64,000 nucleotides of DNA, from assembly GCF_903645325.1 (NCBI RefSeq), contig NZ_CAHJXQ010000004.1, positions 62,001 to 126,000 of the forward strand, written 5' to 3'. Below, piece by piece: positions 1 through 8,208 of the stretch. The notes beneath the pieces were generated by a model. The model was not told the origin of the DNA. It did not search any database and worked only from the letters and a program-made list of their open reading frames with translations. A program made the translations under genes and the position numbers. This stretch comes from Microbacterium tenebrionis. Lineage in GTDB: Bacteria; Actinomycetota; Actinomycetes; Actinomycetales; Microbacteriaceae. Each line of letters begins with the position of its first letter. The stretch's first letter is position 1.

Positions 1-2
1 GG

Positions 3-1793
3 ATGCCGCAGAACGCCGCGGTCTCGGTCAGCGAGATCGACCCGGCGCGCGCGAACCACATGCGGATGCGCCGGATCGTCGCCGGCGGCATCGTCCTCGC
101 CGCCGCCACCGGTGCCGGCGTCGCGACGACCGCGTTCACCGCACCGGGCGAGGTGCGCCACGTGCTGCGCGACACCATCATCCCGCCGTTCAACATCCGC
201 GACTACCCGAGCGCCCTGCAGTCGTTCCGCGGAATCGTCCGCGACGACAAGGACTCCACGCTGTTCACCGTCCAGGGGCTCCCGGAAGGCGCCCGCATCC
301 GCCTGGCGGGAATGGACGAGTTCGACGGCCAGGTCATCAACGTCGTCGACGGCGGGCCGGGCACCTCGAGCGCGTTCGCGCCGATCCGCTCCAACATGTC
401 GCCGGATGCCGAGGGGCTGCCGGTGACGATGCAGGTCGACATCGGCGACTACACCGGCGTCTGGGTGCCTCAGGCCGGCCTCGTCTCCGAGATCCGGTTC
501 GCGGGCGCCGACGCCGACGAGCTGCGCCGCGGAACGTACTACAGCAACGGCTCCGCGACAGCGGTCGCGACCACGGGCCTGCACAGGGGCGACAGCTACA
601 CCGTCCAGACCACGATCCCCGCCGAGGTCACCGACAAGCAGCTCGGCGACGCCGAGTTCGGCAATGTTCGGATGCCGAAGAACAAGAACGTCCCCGAGGA
701 GCTCACGACGCTCGCCGGCGAGATCGTCGCCGAGGCCGAGACGCCTGCCGAGCAGGCGCAGGCACTCGCCGACTACCTGTCGGAGGAGGGCTTCTTCAGC
801 CACGGTCTCGAGGGCGAGGTGCTCTCCCGCGCCGGCCACACCGCCGAACGCATCTCGACGCTCATCGGCGGCGACCAGATGGTGGGCGACGACGAGCAGT
901 ACTCCGTCGCGATGGCGCTGCTTGCCGGCGAACTGGGCATCCCGGCACGTGTTGTGATGGGCTTCTACCCCGATGAGAAGGATGCGGGAGCCTCGTCGTT
1001 CGTCGCGAACGGCGACAACCTGCGCGCCTGGGTCGAGGTGAACTTCGACGGGTTCGGGTGGGTGCCGTTCGACCCGACGCCGCCGGAGGACCAGGTCCCC
1101 AACGATCAGAACACCAAGCCGCGCGCCGACCCGAAGCCGCAGGTCCTGCAGCCGCCGCCCCCGCCGCAGGAGCCGGTCGACCTGCCGCCCACGCTTCCGG
1201 ACGATCGCGAGGGCGAGGACGAGTCGCTGAACATCGGCGGCATCATCCTGGCGATCCTCGCCATCGGTGGCATCTCGCTGGCCGTCATCGCGCTGCTCAT
1301 GTCACCGTTCATCGTGATCGGCGCGTGGAAGGCGTCGCGGCGACGTGCGCGCCGGTCGGCCGATCGCACGGCCGACCGGATCGCCGGCGGCTGGGACGAG
1401 CTCACCGATCGCGCGGTCGACTACGGCGCCCGGCTGACGCCCGGCGCGACCCGCGGCGAGGAGGCGGTGCTCGTCTCGGACGCGCTCGCCGTCCCGACGG
1501 TGACGGCGCTCGCCGACCGGGCGGACGCCGAGGTGTTCGGCCCGCACGACCCGAGTCAGGACGACGTCGACGCCTTCTGGAAGGAGGTCGACGGCATCGT
1601 CGTCGGCCTCGGTGCCGAGGCAGGATTCTGGAAGCGGATGAAGGCGCGGCTCAGTCTGCGATCGCTGCTGGGAGGGTCCGCGATCCAGTCCGGTTTCCAG
1701 GGACTGAAGGATGCCGCGGCCGCGCGCATCCGGCGAGAACCTGGCACCATCGACAACAGCACGACAGAAGCATCCGAGAGCGAGACATCATGA
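3..1793 (+). CDS. Transglutaminase-like (TgpA-type) membrane protein, probably 5'-truncated by the window edge; catalytic residues substituted
   Basis: The visible 596 residues hold an N-terminal membrane segment (about residues 25-46), a long extracytoplasmic region, a transglutaminase-fold core (about 280-365, ending in WVPFDPTPPED), a Pro-rich linker (about 380-400) and a second membrane helix (about 411-437) before a cytoplasmic tail. Family members usually have several more N-terminal helices, so the true start probably lies upstream and the ATG at 3 is only the first one seen. In active members the core reads CEQ-F/Y-A and HAWVEV; here the equivalents are DEQYS (Asp at about 297) and RAWVEV (Arg at about 341), so both Cys and His are missing. 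It overlaps the next gene by ATGA. I infer a structural or regulatory pseudoenzyme in the secretion/signalling operon. Confidence 0.75.
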   Translation: MPQNAAVSVSEIDPARANHMRMRRIVAGGIVLAAATGAGVATTAFTAPGEVRHVLRDTIIPPFNIRDYPSALQSFRGIVRDDKDSTLFTVQGLPEGARIRLAGMDEFDGQVINVVDGGPGTSSAFAPIRSNMSPDAEGLPVTMQVDIGDYTGVWVPQAGLVSEIRFAGADADELRRGTYYSNGSATAVATTGLHRGDSYTVQTTIPAEVTDKQLGDAEFGNVRMPKNKNVPEELTTLAGEIVAEAETPAEQAQALADYLSEEGFFSHGLEGEVLSRAGHTAERISTLIGGDQMVGDDEQYSVAMALLAGELGIPARVVMGFYPDEKDAGASSFVANGDNLRAWVEVNFDGFGWVPFDPTPPEDQVPNDQNTKPRADPKPQVLQPPPPPQEPVDLPPTLPDDREGEDESLNIGGIILAILAIGGISLAVIALLMSPFIVIGAWKASRRRARRSADRTADRIAGGWDELTDRAVDYGARLTPGATRGEEAVLVSDALAVPTVTALADRADAEVFGPHDPSQDDVDAFWKEVDGIVVGLGAEAGFWKRMKARLSLRSLLGGSAIQSGFQGLKDAAAARIRREPGTIDNSTTEASESETS

Positions 1794-3088
1794 CGCAACC
1801 GACATTCGGCACCGTCGCCCCGACCTCCCGTCGCGCCGTGGCGTACATCATCGATGCGGCGATCGCCGCGGGCATCGGGATCGTCCTGAGCATCCTGCTC
1901 GTCGTGTTCGCCGTCCTCGCCGGGACGGACGGGATGCTGGCCGTCATCGGCGTCGGCGCACCGCTGATCTGGCTCGTGCTGCTCGGCTGGTTCGTGTTCT
2001 ACACCGTCATGCAGGTGGGCAAGGGCTCGATCGGCATGCGGGCGCAGGGGCTACGGCTCGTGCGCGAGGACGGTGCACCGCTCGGATTCTGGAAGGGTCT
2101 GCTGCGCAACATCATCTTCGGGCTCGCGGCATCCATCGTCGTGGGGTACTTCACGCCCCTGTTCGACGGATCAGGCCGGTTCCAGGGCTGGCCCGACAAG
2201 GTCGCCCGTTCGCTCATGCTCGACGCGCGCGCCGGCGCGCAGGCGAGCACGGTTCCGCCGACCGTGGACCTGCACGTGCCGCCGCGCCCCGGCACTCCGA
2301 ACGGCGCACCGCCGATCCCCGGGCTTGCCACGCCCAGCGGATCCTCGTCGTTCGCCGCCCCGACCCCTGCTGCTCCGGGGCTCCGCGCGAACCCCGCGTT
2401 CCCGCCGGCTCCGGCCATGCCCGCGTCCTACGCGGCTCCGACCGCGCCGGCAACGCCGAGCGCGCCAGGCACGCCTGCTCCGTCGGTGTTCGACGAGACC
2501 GTGCGGGCGCCTGAGCCCGCCCGTCCGCAGGCGCCGTCGCACGCCGACCTCTCCGCCCCGGTCGCGGGAGAGGGATCGCTGATCGCGTTCGTCCCCGGCA
2601 TCACGCAGGACGGCCCGCCCGAGCGCAGCGTCCAGGAGCCTGTCGTGCCGCCCGTGCCCGAGATCCCCGCGACCCCCGCTGCCGCGGCACCCGCTGAACC
2701 CGCAGAGCCGGCCCCCGCGTCCGATGACGCCGGTGATATCGAGGACACCAGGATCAGCATCCCGGGACACCGTCTCGTGTTCACCTGGGACGACGGCACG
2801 CGGGTGACGGTCTCGCGTCGCACGCTGTTCGGACGCAACCCGGCACCCGAGGACGGGGCGACCGTCGTGTCGGTCCGCGACGAGACGCTGTCGCTGTCGA
2901 AGACGCACTTCGAGGCGGTGGCCGAGACGTCCGGCGGCTGGATCATGGACCGGCATTCGACGAACGGGACTGCGATCGTGCGCGACGGCCACCGCATCGT
3001 CTGCGAGCCGGGCGAGCAGGTGCGCATCCGCCTCGGAGACGCCATCGAGATCGGCGACCGCATCGTCACGGTCGGGGGCTACGCATGA
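1790..3088 (+). CDS. RDD-family membrane protein with C-terminal FHA domain
   Basis: This 432-residue protein starts with an RDD membrane module (about residues 10-140: three hydrophobic helices, with SRRAVAYIID at the first and GMRAQGLRLV after the second). A long Pro/Ala-rich disordered linker (about 160-310) follows. The C-terminus (about 325-432) is an FHA domain with the phosphothreonine-binding landmarks FGRN, SLSKTH and STNGT. FHA domains bind phosphothreonine peptides, so this is a likely membrane-anchored reader of the kinase encoded at 5231. Its ATG overlaps the upstream stop (ATGA) and its own stop overlaps the phosphatase gene, which implies translational coupling. The function within the secretion system is inferred from context. 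Confidence 0.85.
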   Translation: MTQPTFGTVAPTSRRAVAYIIDAAIAAGIGIVLSILLVVFAVLAGTDGMLAVIGVGAPLIWLVLLGWFVFYTVMQVGKGSIGMRAQGLRLVREDGAPLGFWKGLLRNIIFGLAASIVVGYFTPLFDGSGRFQGWPDKVARSLMLDARAGAQASTVPPTVDLHVPPRPGTPNGAPPIPGLATPSGSSSFAAPTPAAPGLRANPAFPPAPAMPASYAAPTAPATPSAPGTPAPSVFDETVRAPEPARPQAPSHADLSAPVAGEGSLIAFVPGITQDGPPERSVQEPVVPPVPEIPATPAAAAPAEPAEPAPASDDAGDIEDTRISIPGHRLVFTWDDGTRVTVSRRTLFGRNPAPEDGATVVSVRDETLSLSKTHFEAVAETSGGWIMDRHSTNGTAIVRDGHRIVCEPGEQVRIRLGDAIEIGDRIVTVGGYA

Positions 3089-3900
3089 CCGTACCGCTCA
3101 TCGTCTCGGCGGGGTCGGCGACGCACGCCGGCCTGCGCCGCACTCTGAACGAGGATTCGCTGCTGGCCAGCGCGCCGATCTTCGTCGTCGCCGACGGCAT
3201 GGGCGGCCACGAGGCCGGTGAGCGTGCGAGCGCAGCCGTCGTCTCGGAGTTCTCACGGCACATCGGACGCGAGAGCCTGGAACTCGACGACGTGCTCGAC
3301 GTGCTCAGCCGCTCGCGCGACGCCGTCGATGCGCTCTCGGTCTCGGCGATGGGCCGCGCCGGCACGACCCTCAGCGGTCTCGTGCTCGCCGACGTGGACG
3401 GCATGGGCTACTGGCTCAGCTTCAACATCGGCGACTCGCGCACCTACCGGTTCGCGGACGGCGAGCTCGAGCAGATCAGCGTCGACCACTCGGTCGTGCA
3501 GGAACTGATCGAGTCCGGCGAGCTGAGCGTCCTCGAGGCCGCGTCCGACCACCGGCGCAACATCATCACGCGGGCGATCGGAGCGGGCAGCACCGGCGAC
3601 GCGGACTTCTGGATGTTCCCGGCCGAGCTCGGCGACCGGATGCTGATCTGCTCCGACGGGCTCTCGTCCGAGGTGACGGATGCCAGGATCGCCGAGATAC
3701 TGACCGCCGAATCCGACCCGCAGACCACCGCGTCCGCACTCGTGCACGAGGCCGTGAATGCCGGCGGGCGCGACAACATCACCGTGGTGATCGTGGATGC
3801 GATCTCGGTCGCATCCCGGCCCGGCGTGCGCATGCGCGCGGATGACGACATCGACGAAGACACCAGACCGCGTGAGGCGGTCGCCGGAGGGATGAGCTGA
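3085..3900 (+). CDS. PP2C-family serine/threonine protein phosphatase
   Basis: The protein has 271 residues and is a complete soluble PP2C (PPM) catalytic domain without a membrane anchor. Motifs in order are RTLNEDS, VADGMGGHEAGE (metal-binding Asp), GTTLSG, NIGDSRTYR, SVDHSVVQ, ITRAIG, LICSDGL and GGRDNITVV, and all metal-coordinating Asp positions look intact. The family dephosphorylates Ser/Thr in a Mn/Mg-dependent way. It lies between FHA genes and a Ser/Thr kinase, and overlaps both neighbours (ATGA upstream, one base downstream), so it is the obvious antagonist of the kinase at 5231. The role is inferred from family and context. Confidence 0.92.
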   Translation: MTVPLIVSAGSATHAGLRRTLNEDSLLASAPIFVVADGMGGHEAGERASAAVVSEFSRHIGRESLELDDVLDVLSRSRDAVDALSVSAMGRAGTTLSGLVLADVDGMGYWLSFNIGDSRTYRFADGELEQISVDHSVVQELIESGELSVLEAASDHRRNIITRAIGAGSTGDADFWMFPAELGDRMLICSDGLSSEVTDARIAEILTAESDPQTTASALVHEAVNAGGRDNITVVIVDAISVASRPGVRMRADDDIDEDTRPREAVAGGMS

Positions 3901-5234
3901 TGCAGACTGCATATCGACCCGGGCAGTGGTACACCCTGGTGGCACCTGGCGCGCTCATCGCCCTGGCGCCCGAGGCGCCGGCCGAGCTCGTGCAGCGGCT
4001 CTGGGAGCGTCAGAGCGGCGGGGGCGACCTCGCAGCCGTCATCGATGCGCTGACCGAGCACGCAGGCGGCTCGTTCACCGCGATGCTCCCGTTCGCTGCG
4101 ATCGTGCTCGAGGGCCCGAACGCCCGCATCGCGGTGCGCGGCGAGGTGACGGCGCGGGTCGAGGGCGAGGGCGGTGCGGAGAGCTTCACCGGCTCGAACG
4201 TCACCACCTGGAGCGAGCGCTTCGTCGAAGGCGCGAGCCGCATCGCCGTCGCCGCCGACGACGCCGACGACGTGTCGCTCCCGATCGCGGGCGGCATCGT
4301 GCGCGCAGCCGAGGCCACCGCCGAGATCGAGCCGTCCGACATCGCCGCGCTCGAGGCGGATGCTGCGCCCGAGATGGATGCTGCGCCGAAATCGGATGCT
4401 GGCATCGAGGCGGATGCCGCCGTCGCCGTGAGCGCCCCGGAAGCGATCGAGTCGGAGCCCGCTGAGGAGTCGGAGCCCGCTGATGTCGCCAAGCCGGTCG
4501 ACGAGCCCGCGCCGGTCGACGAGCCCGCGGCCGAGCCCGAGACCGAGCCGATGGACAGCCCGGTCGCGGAAGCAGAAGACGCCGCCGAATCGGAGCCCGA
4601 GGTCGTGAAGGCGCCCGAGCCGGCCGATGAGGACGGCGCCGTGAACGGCGCCACGCTCACGCCCGACGAGGTGACCTACGCATCCGACGCCGACGAGTTC
4701 GAGCAGCTGTTCGGTGCGACGATCGCGGGCCCCCGCTCTCCCGCCGCACCGCCGATGCCCCCGGCGCCCGCCGCAGCGGCCGGCGACCACGACGGCGAGA
4801 CCATCTCGGTCGCCGAGGCCCGTGCTCTGCGTCAGAGTGCACCCACCGCCGGCCCTGACGCGCCCACCGCTGTGCTCCCTGTCGTCTCCAGCGGCACGGG
4901 CCGTGTGCGCGTGTCGACCGGTCAGGTCGTGGGGCTCGACCGCACGGTCATCATCGGACGCCGGCCGCGCTCGACGCGCGCCAGCGGCGCCGACATGCCG
5001 CACCTCGTCGCTGTCGAGAGCCCCCAGCAGGACATCTCGCGCAGCCACCTCGAGATCCGTCCGGAGGGCGACACCGTCGTCGTCGTCGACCTGCACACCA
5101 CGAACGGCTCGACGCTGCTGCGCCCCGGCGCCGACCCGCTGCGCCTGCACCCCGGCGAGCAGACGCTTGTGCTCTCGGGCGATGTCGTCGATCTCGGCGA
5201 CGGCGTCACCGTCGTCTTCGAGGATCTCCCGTGA
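3900..5234 (+). CDS. FHA-domain protein with long acidic/alanine-rich central region
   Basis: This 444-residue protein has three parts. Residues 1-140 form a beta-rich N-terminal domain that I do not recognise. Residues about 140-330 are low complexity, rich in Glu, Ala, Pro and Asp, with repeated SEPAEE- and VDEPAP-like blocks. Residues about 335-444 are an FHA domain (IIGRRPR, DISRSHLE, HTTNGSTLL). No signal peptide or membrane segment is visible, so it is likely a cytoplasmic phospho-peptide scaffold. The ATG at 3900 uses the last base of the phosphatase stop codon, and its own stop overlaps the kinase start. Its partners are probably the kinase and the FHA-bearing ATPase, by inference. 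Confidence 0.85.
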   Translation: MQTAYRPGQWYTLVAPGALIALAPEAPAELVQRLWERQSGGGDLAAVIDALTEHAGGSFTAMLPFAAIVLEGPNARIAVRGEVTARVEGEGGAESFTGSNVTTWSERFVEGASRIAVAADDADDVSLPIAGGIVRAAEATAEIEPSDIAALEADAAPEMDAAPKSDAGIEADAAVAVSAPEAIESEPAEESEPADVAKPVDEPAPVDEPAAEPETEPMDSPVAEAEDAAESEPEVVKAPEPADEDGAVNGATLTPDEVTYASDADEFEQLFGATIAGPRSPAAPPMPPAPAAAAGDHDGETISVAEARALRQSAPTAGPDAPTAVLPVVSSGTGRVRVSTGQVVGLDRTVIIGRRPRSTRASGADMPHLVAVESPQQDISRSHLEIRPEGDTVVVVDLHTTNGSTLLRPGADPLRLHPGEQTLVLSGDVVDLGDGVTVVFEDLP

Positions 5235-6873
5235 GCAGACCCCCCTCGCAGCCGCCGGAGCTTCCCGGCTTCACCTACATCGAGCCGCTGGGCGCCGGCG
5301 GCTTCGCCGACGTGTTCCTGTACGAGCAGCAGATGCCCCGGCGCCGTGTCGCCGTGAAGGTGCTGCTCGCCGACCGGATCTCGAGCGGGTCGGCGAAGGA
5401 GTTCGCCGACGAGGCGAACGTGATGGCGATGCTGTCGACGCATCCGGCCATCGTCACGATCTATCAGGCGGGCATGGCCGGCGACGGCAGGCCGTACCTG
5501 GTGATGGAGTACTGCCCGCGCCCGAACCTGCAGGTCCGCGCGCGCAAGGAGCCGTTCTCGGTCGCCGAGGCGCTGCGTGTCGGCATCCAGGTCGCGGGTG
5601 CCGTCGAGACCGCGCACCGCGCAGGCGTCCTGCACCGCGACATCAAACCGGCGAACATCCTCGTCACCGAGTACAACCGCCCCGCCCTCACCGACTTCGG
5701 CATCGCCTCGACGACGGGGGCCGTGAGCGAGGCTACCGGCATGTCGATCCCGTGGTCGCCGCCGGAGTTCTTCGCCGAGCCGCCGCAGAGCGGTCCGCGC
5801 TCGGACGTGTTCGCGCTCGGCGCGACGCTGTACACGCTGCTCGCGGGCCGGTCGCCGTTCGAGCGGCCCGGCGAGCGCAACACCAGCGCCGACCTCATCG
5901 AGCGCATCGAGCGCGCGCCGCTGCCGCCGGTGAACCGTCCCGACTCGCCGGGCAGCCTTCAGCAGGTCCTTGAGCGGGCGATGGCGAAGAGCCCCGACGC
6001 GCGCTACCCCAGCGCCGTCGCGTTCGCGCGCGCCCTGCAGAAGGTGCAGATCGAGCTGGCGCATTCCGTCACGCCGATCGACATCGTCGACGACCACCCA
6101 CTCCCGGAAGACCTCGAGGACGAGGACGAGGGCCTGACGCGCGTCCGCGACATCGTCAGCATCGAGCCGGATGCCGGCAGCACCCGCCCGTCCGCCACGA
6201 CCCGCCCGTTCGGCTCACCGCGCTACGCGCGTGCACCGGTGGGGACCCCGGCCCTCGCTTCGACCCGGGAACATCCACGTCGGCATCCGCGGTCGAGGAC
6301 ACCGTCATGCGACCCGGCGCGGCGGCGCCCGCTCCCGCACCCGTCGACGAGGACCGGACGGTCCTGCGCGGCCCGCGCACCCTCTCGCCGGAGGCGCCCG
6401 CGGTGCCGTTCCCGCAGACCGTCGGGGACGCACCGGAACCTGACCCGGCTGAGACGAAGCCGAAGCCGCGGGTGGGCATGTGGATCGGAATCGCGGCGGC
6501 CGCCGTCGTCCTCGTCGGCGGCACGATCATCGGCGTGAACCTGCTCCAGGGAACGGGCGAGCCCGACCCCGTGGCCACGCAGCAGGGGGCGGTCCCGAAG
6601 GATCCCATCTCCGACGCGGTGCCCGCCGTCGATGACCTCGCCGGCACGCGCGACGGCACGACCATCACCTTCACATGGACGAACCCGGCCGAAGAGGACG
6701 GCGACCTGTACCTGTGGAACACTGTGAGCCTCGACGGCACCGGGGTTCCCGAGTCGACCGAAGAGCCGACCGTGACGTTCGAGGGAGCCGCCACCGGACA
6801 GGTGTGCATCGATGTGCTGCTGCGCCGCGAGGACGGCCGTGCGTCGGAGCAGGTTCGGGGGTGCGTGGAGTGA
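5231..6873 (+). CDS. Transmembrane Ser/Thr protein kinase (PknB-like topology), split by an apparent 1-base deletion
   Basis: The N-terminal 270 residues are a full eukaryotic-type kinase domain: GAGGFADV glycine loop, VAVKV (Lys about 42), HRDIKPANIL (about 135), DFGIAS (about 155) and SPPEF. In the starting frame the sequence turns into nonsense after about residue 335. From about 6250 the reading frame that starts at positions 1 mod 3 continues sensibly (FDPGTSTSASAVEDTV), reaches a membrane helix (GMWIGIAAAAVVLVGGTIIG, at about 6475-6535) and ends in an extracellular fibronectin-III-like domain at 6873. Restoring one G near 6241-6244 (or one C at 6246-6249) joins the parts as APVGDPGPRFDPG. 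The stop at 6871-6873 overlaps the next GTG start. It presumably phosphorylates ligands of the neighbouring FHA proteins. Confidence 0.85.
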
Positions 6874-8183
6874 GCTCACGCGCTGATCGGTCGACGTCCT
6901 CCGAGCGAATGATCTGGGAGATCGACGACGAGAAGGACGAGATCGAGGGCCTCGACGAGAGCGGACGCCCCGATCCGGCATACGCGGCCGCCCTCGGCAT
7001 GCTGCGCGCTCCGTTCGGGCGCCGCGCGCTCGCGCTCGTCATCGACATCGCGCTCTGGCTCGTCGTGCAGCTGCCGTTCTGGCTGGGCGCCGTGCCGCTG
7101 CTGCTCAAACTCATGACCGGGTCCATCTCGGCATACGGGCTCGTCAACCACCCGTCGTTCGTCCTGGCCATCGTGACGACGGCGGCGACATTCGCCCTCA
7201 CGCTGGTCCTGAGCATCGTCCAGCTGGTGATGCACGGTCGCGGGGGGCGGACGATCGGCAAGGCGATCGTCGGCATCCGCTCGGTCGACGTGCGCACCCT
7301 CGCCCGCCCCGGCGTCGGCCGGGTGCTGCTTCGCTACCTGCTCATGGGGGCGTCGGGCATCGTGCCCCTCATCGGCCCGGTGCTCATGCTGGTATCGCCC
7401 ACCTTCGACCCGGATCGCCGCGGGCGGGGCCTGCACGACAAGGCGACCGGAGTCTGGCTCGTCGATATCCGGCGCGGTCTGAATCCGTACGACGACAAGC
7501 GCATGCGCGTGGCCCGCAAGCTCGTCAAGGCGGAACCGGCGCCCGAGCGCGTCGAGCTGCCGTCACTGGCGACACCGCAGGATCCCGCTGTCGCGCCCCA
7601 GTACCGTCCTGGCAGTCGTGTCAGCGCAGGCGTCATCGGCGTCGCGCGCCCGCACGCACCCGACTCCCGACCAGACATCGGAATCGGTCAGCCGGTCGCA
7701 CCTGCCCAGGAGGCGGCCCCGGAGGCGGGCAAGCCCGTTTTCGGCGGGGATCGACCGGCCGGAGAGTCGGTTTCCGTTCCGCCCGCAGCGACGGCGCCGG
7801 AGCGGCCGGCCCCCGCTCCGGACCCCGAGCCGGTCGTCCCCGCCGAGCCCGCCTCGGTCGCCCGCTTCGGCCTGAACCTCGACACGGGCGTGAACATCCC
7901 CGTGGAGGGGCCGCTCCTGCTCGGACGCAACCCGGACGCGAGCGGCCACCCCGGCGCTCAGACGATCCCCGTGGACGATGAAGCCCGATCGCTGTCGAAG
8001 ACGCACCTGCTGGCGCGTCCGGTGGACGGCGGTCTCGAGGTGACGGACTGCGGTTCGACGAACGGGTCGGGACTGATCCGTGAAGGCATCGAGTACACCC
8101 TCGCCGCCGGTTCGCCGGTGATGGTCGTCGAGGGTGACGCGGTCCGGTTCGGAGACCGGCTGGCCGTGGTCGTCCGGATCTGA
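6870..8183 (+). CDS. Second RDD-family membrane protein with C-terminal FHA domain
   Basis: The GTG at 6870 is preferred because it overlaps the kinase stop as GTGA, like the other junctions here; an ATG at 6909 is an alternative. The 437-residue product has an RDD module (about residues 50-200, three or four helices, with GRTIGKAIVGIRSV after the second helix pair), a disordered Ala/Pro linker (about 210-330) and an FHA domain (about 335-437: LLGRNP, RSLSKTHL, GSTNGSG). The architecture matches the gene at 1790, suggesting duplication inside the operon, although the linkers differ. It is a probable membrane-bound phosphothreonine reader associated with the secretion ATPase immediately downstream. 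Confidence 0.85.
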   Translation: MSSRADRSTSSERMIWEIDDEKDEIEGLDESGRPDPAYAAALGMLRAPFGRRALALVIDIALWLVVQLPFWLGAVPLLLKLMTGSISAYGLVNHPSFVLAIVTTAATFALTLVLSIVQLVMHGRGGRTIGKAIVGIRSVDVRTLARPGVGRVLLRYLLMGASGIVPLIGPVLMLVSPTFDPDRRGRGLHDKATGVWLVDIRRGLNPYDDKRMRVARKLVKAEPAPERVELPSLATPQDPAVAPQYRPGSRVSAGVIGVARPHAPDSRPDIGIGQPVAPAQEAAPEAGKPVFGGDRPAGESVSVPPAATAPERPAPAPDPEPVVPAEPASVARFGLNLDTGVNIPVEGPLLLGRNPDASGHPGAQTIPVDDEARSLSKTHLLARPVDGGLEVTDCGSTNGSGLIREGIEYTLAAGSPVMVVEGDAVRFGDRLAVVVRI

Positions 8184-8208
8184 CGGCGCGTGTGACGGAG
8201 AGAGACGA

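Noticed and set aside
3444..5150. Minus-strand open frame opposite the phosphatase and FHA genes
   Set aside because: Composition mirrors the plus-strand genes, no motif or ribosome site, and the plus strand has clear PP2C and FHA motifs.
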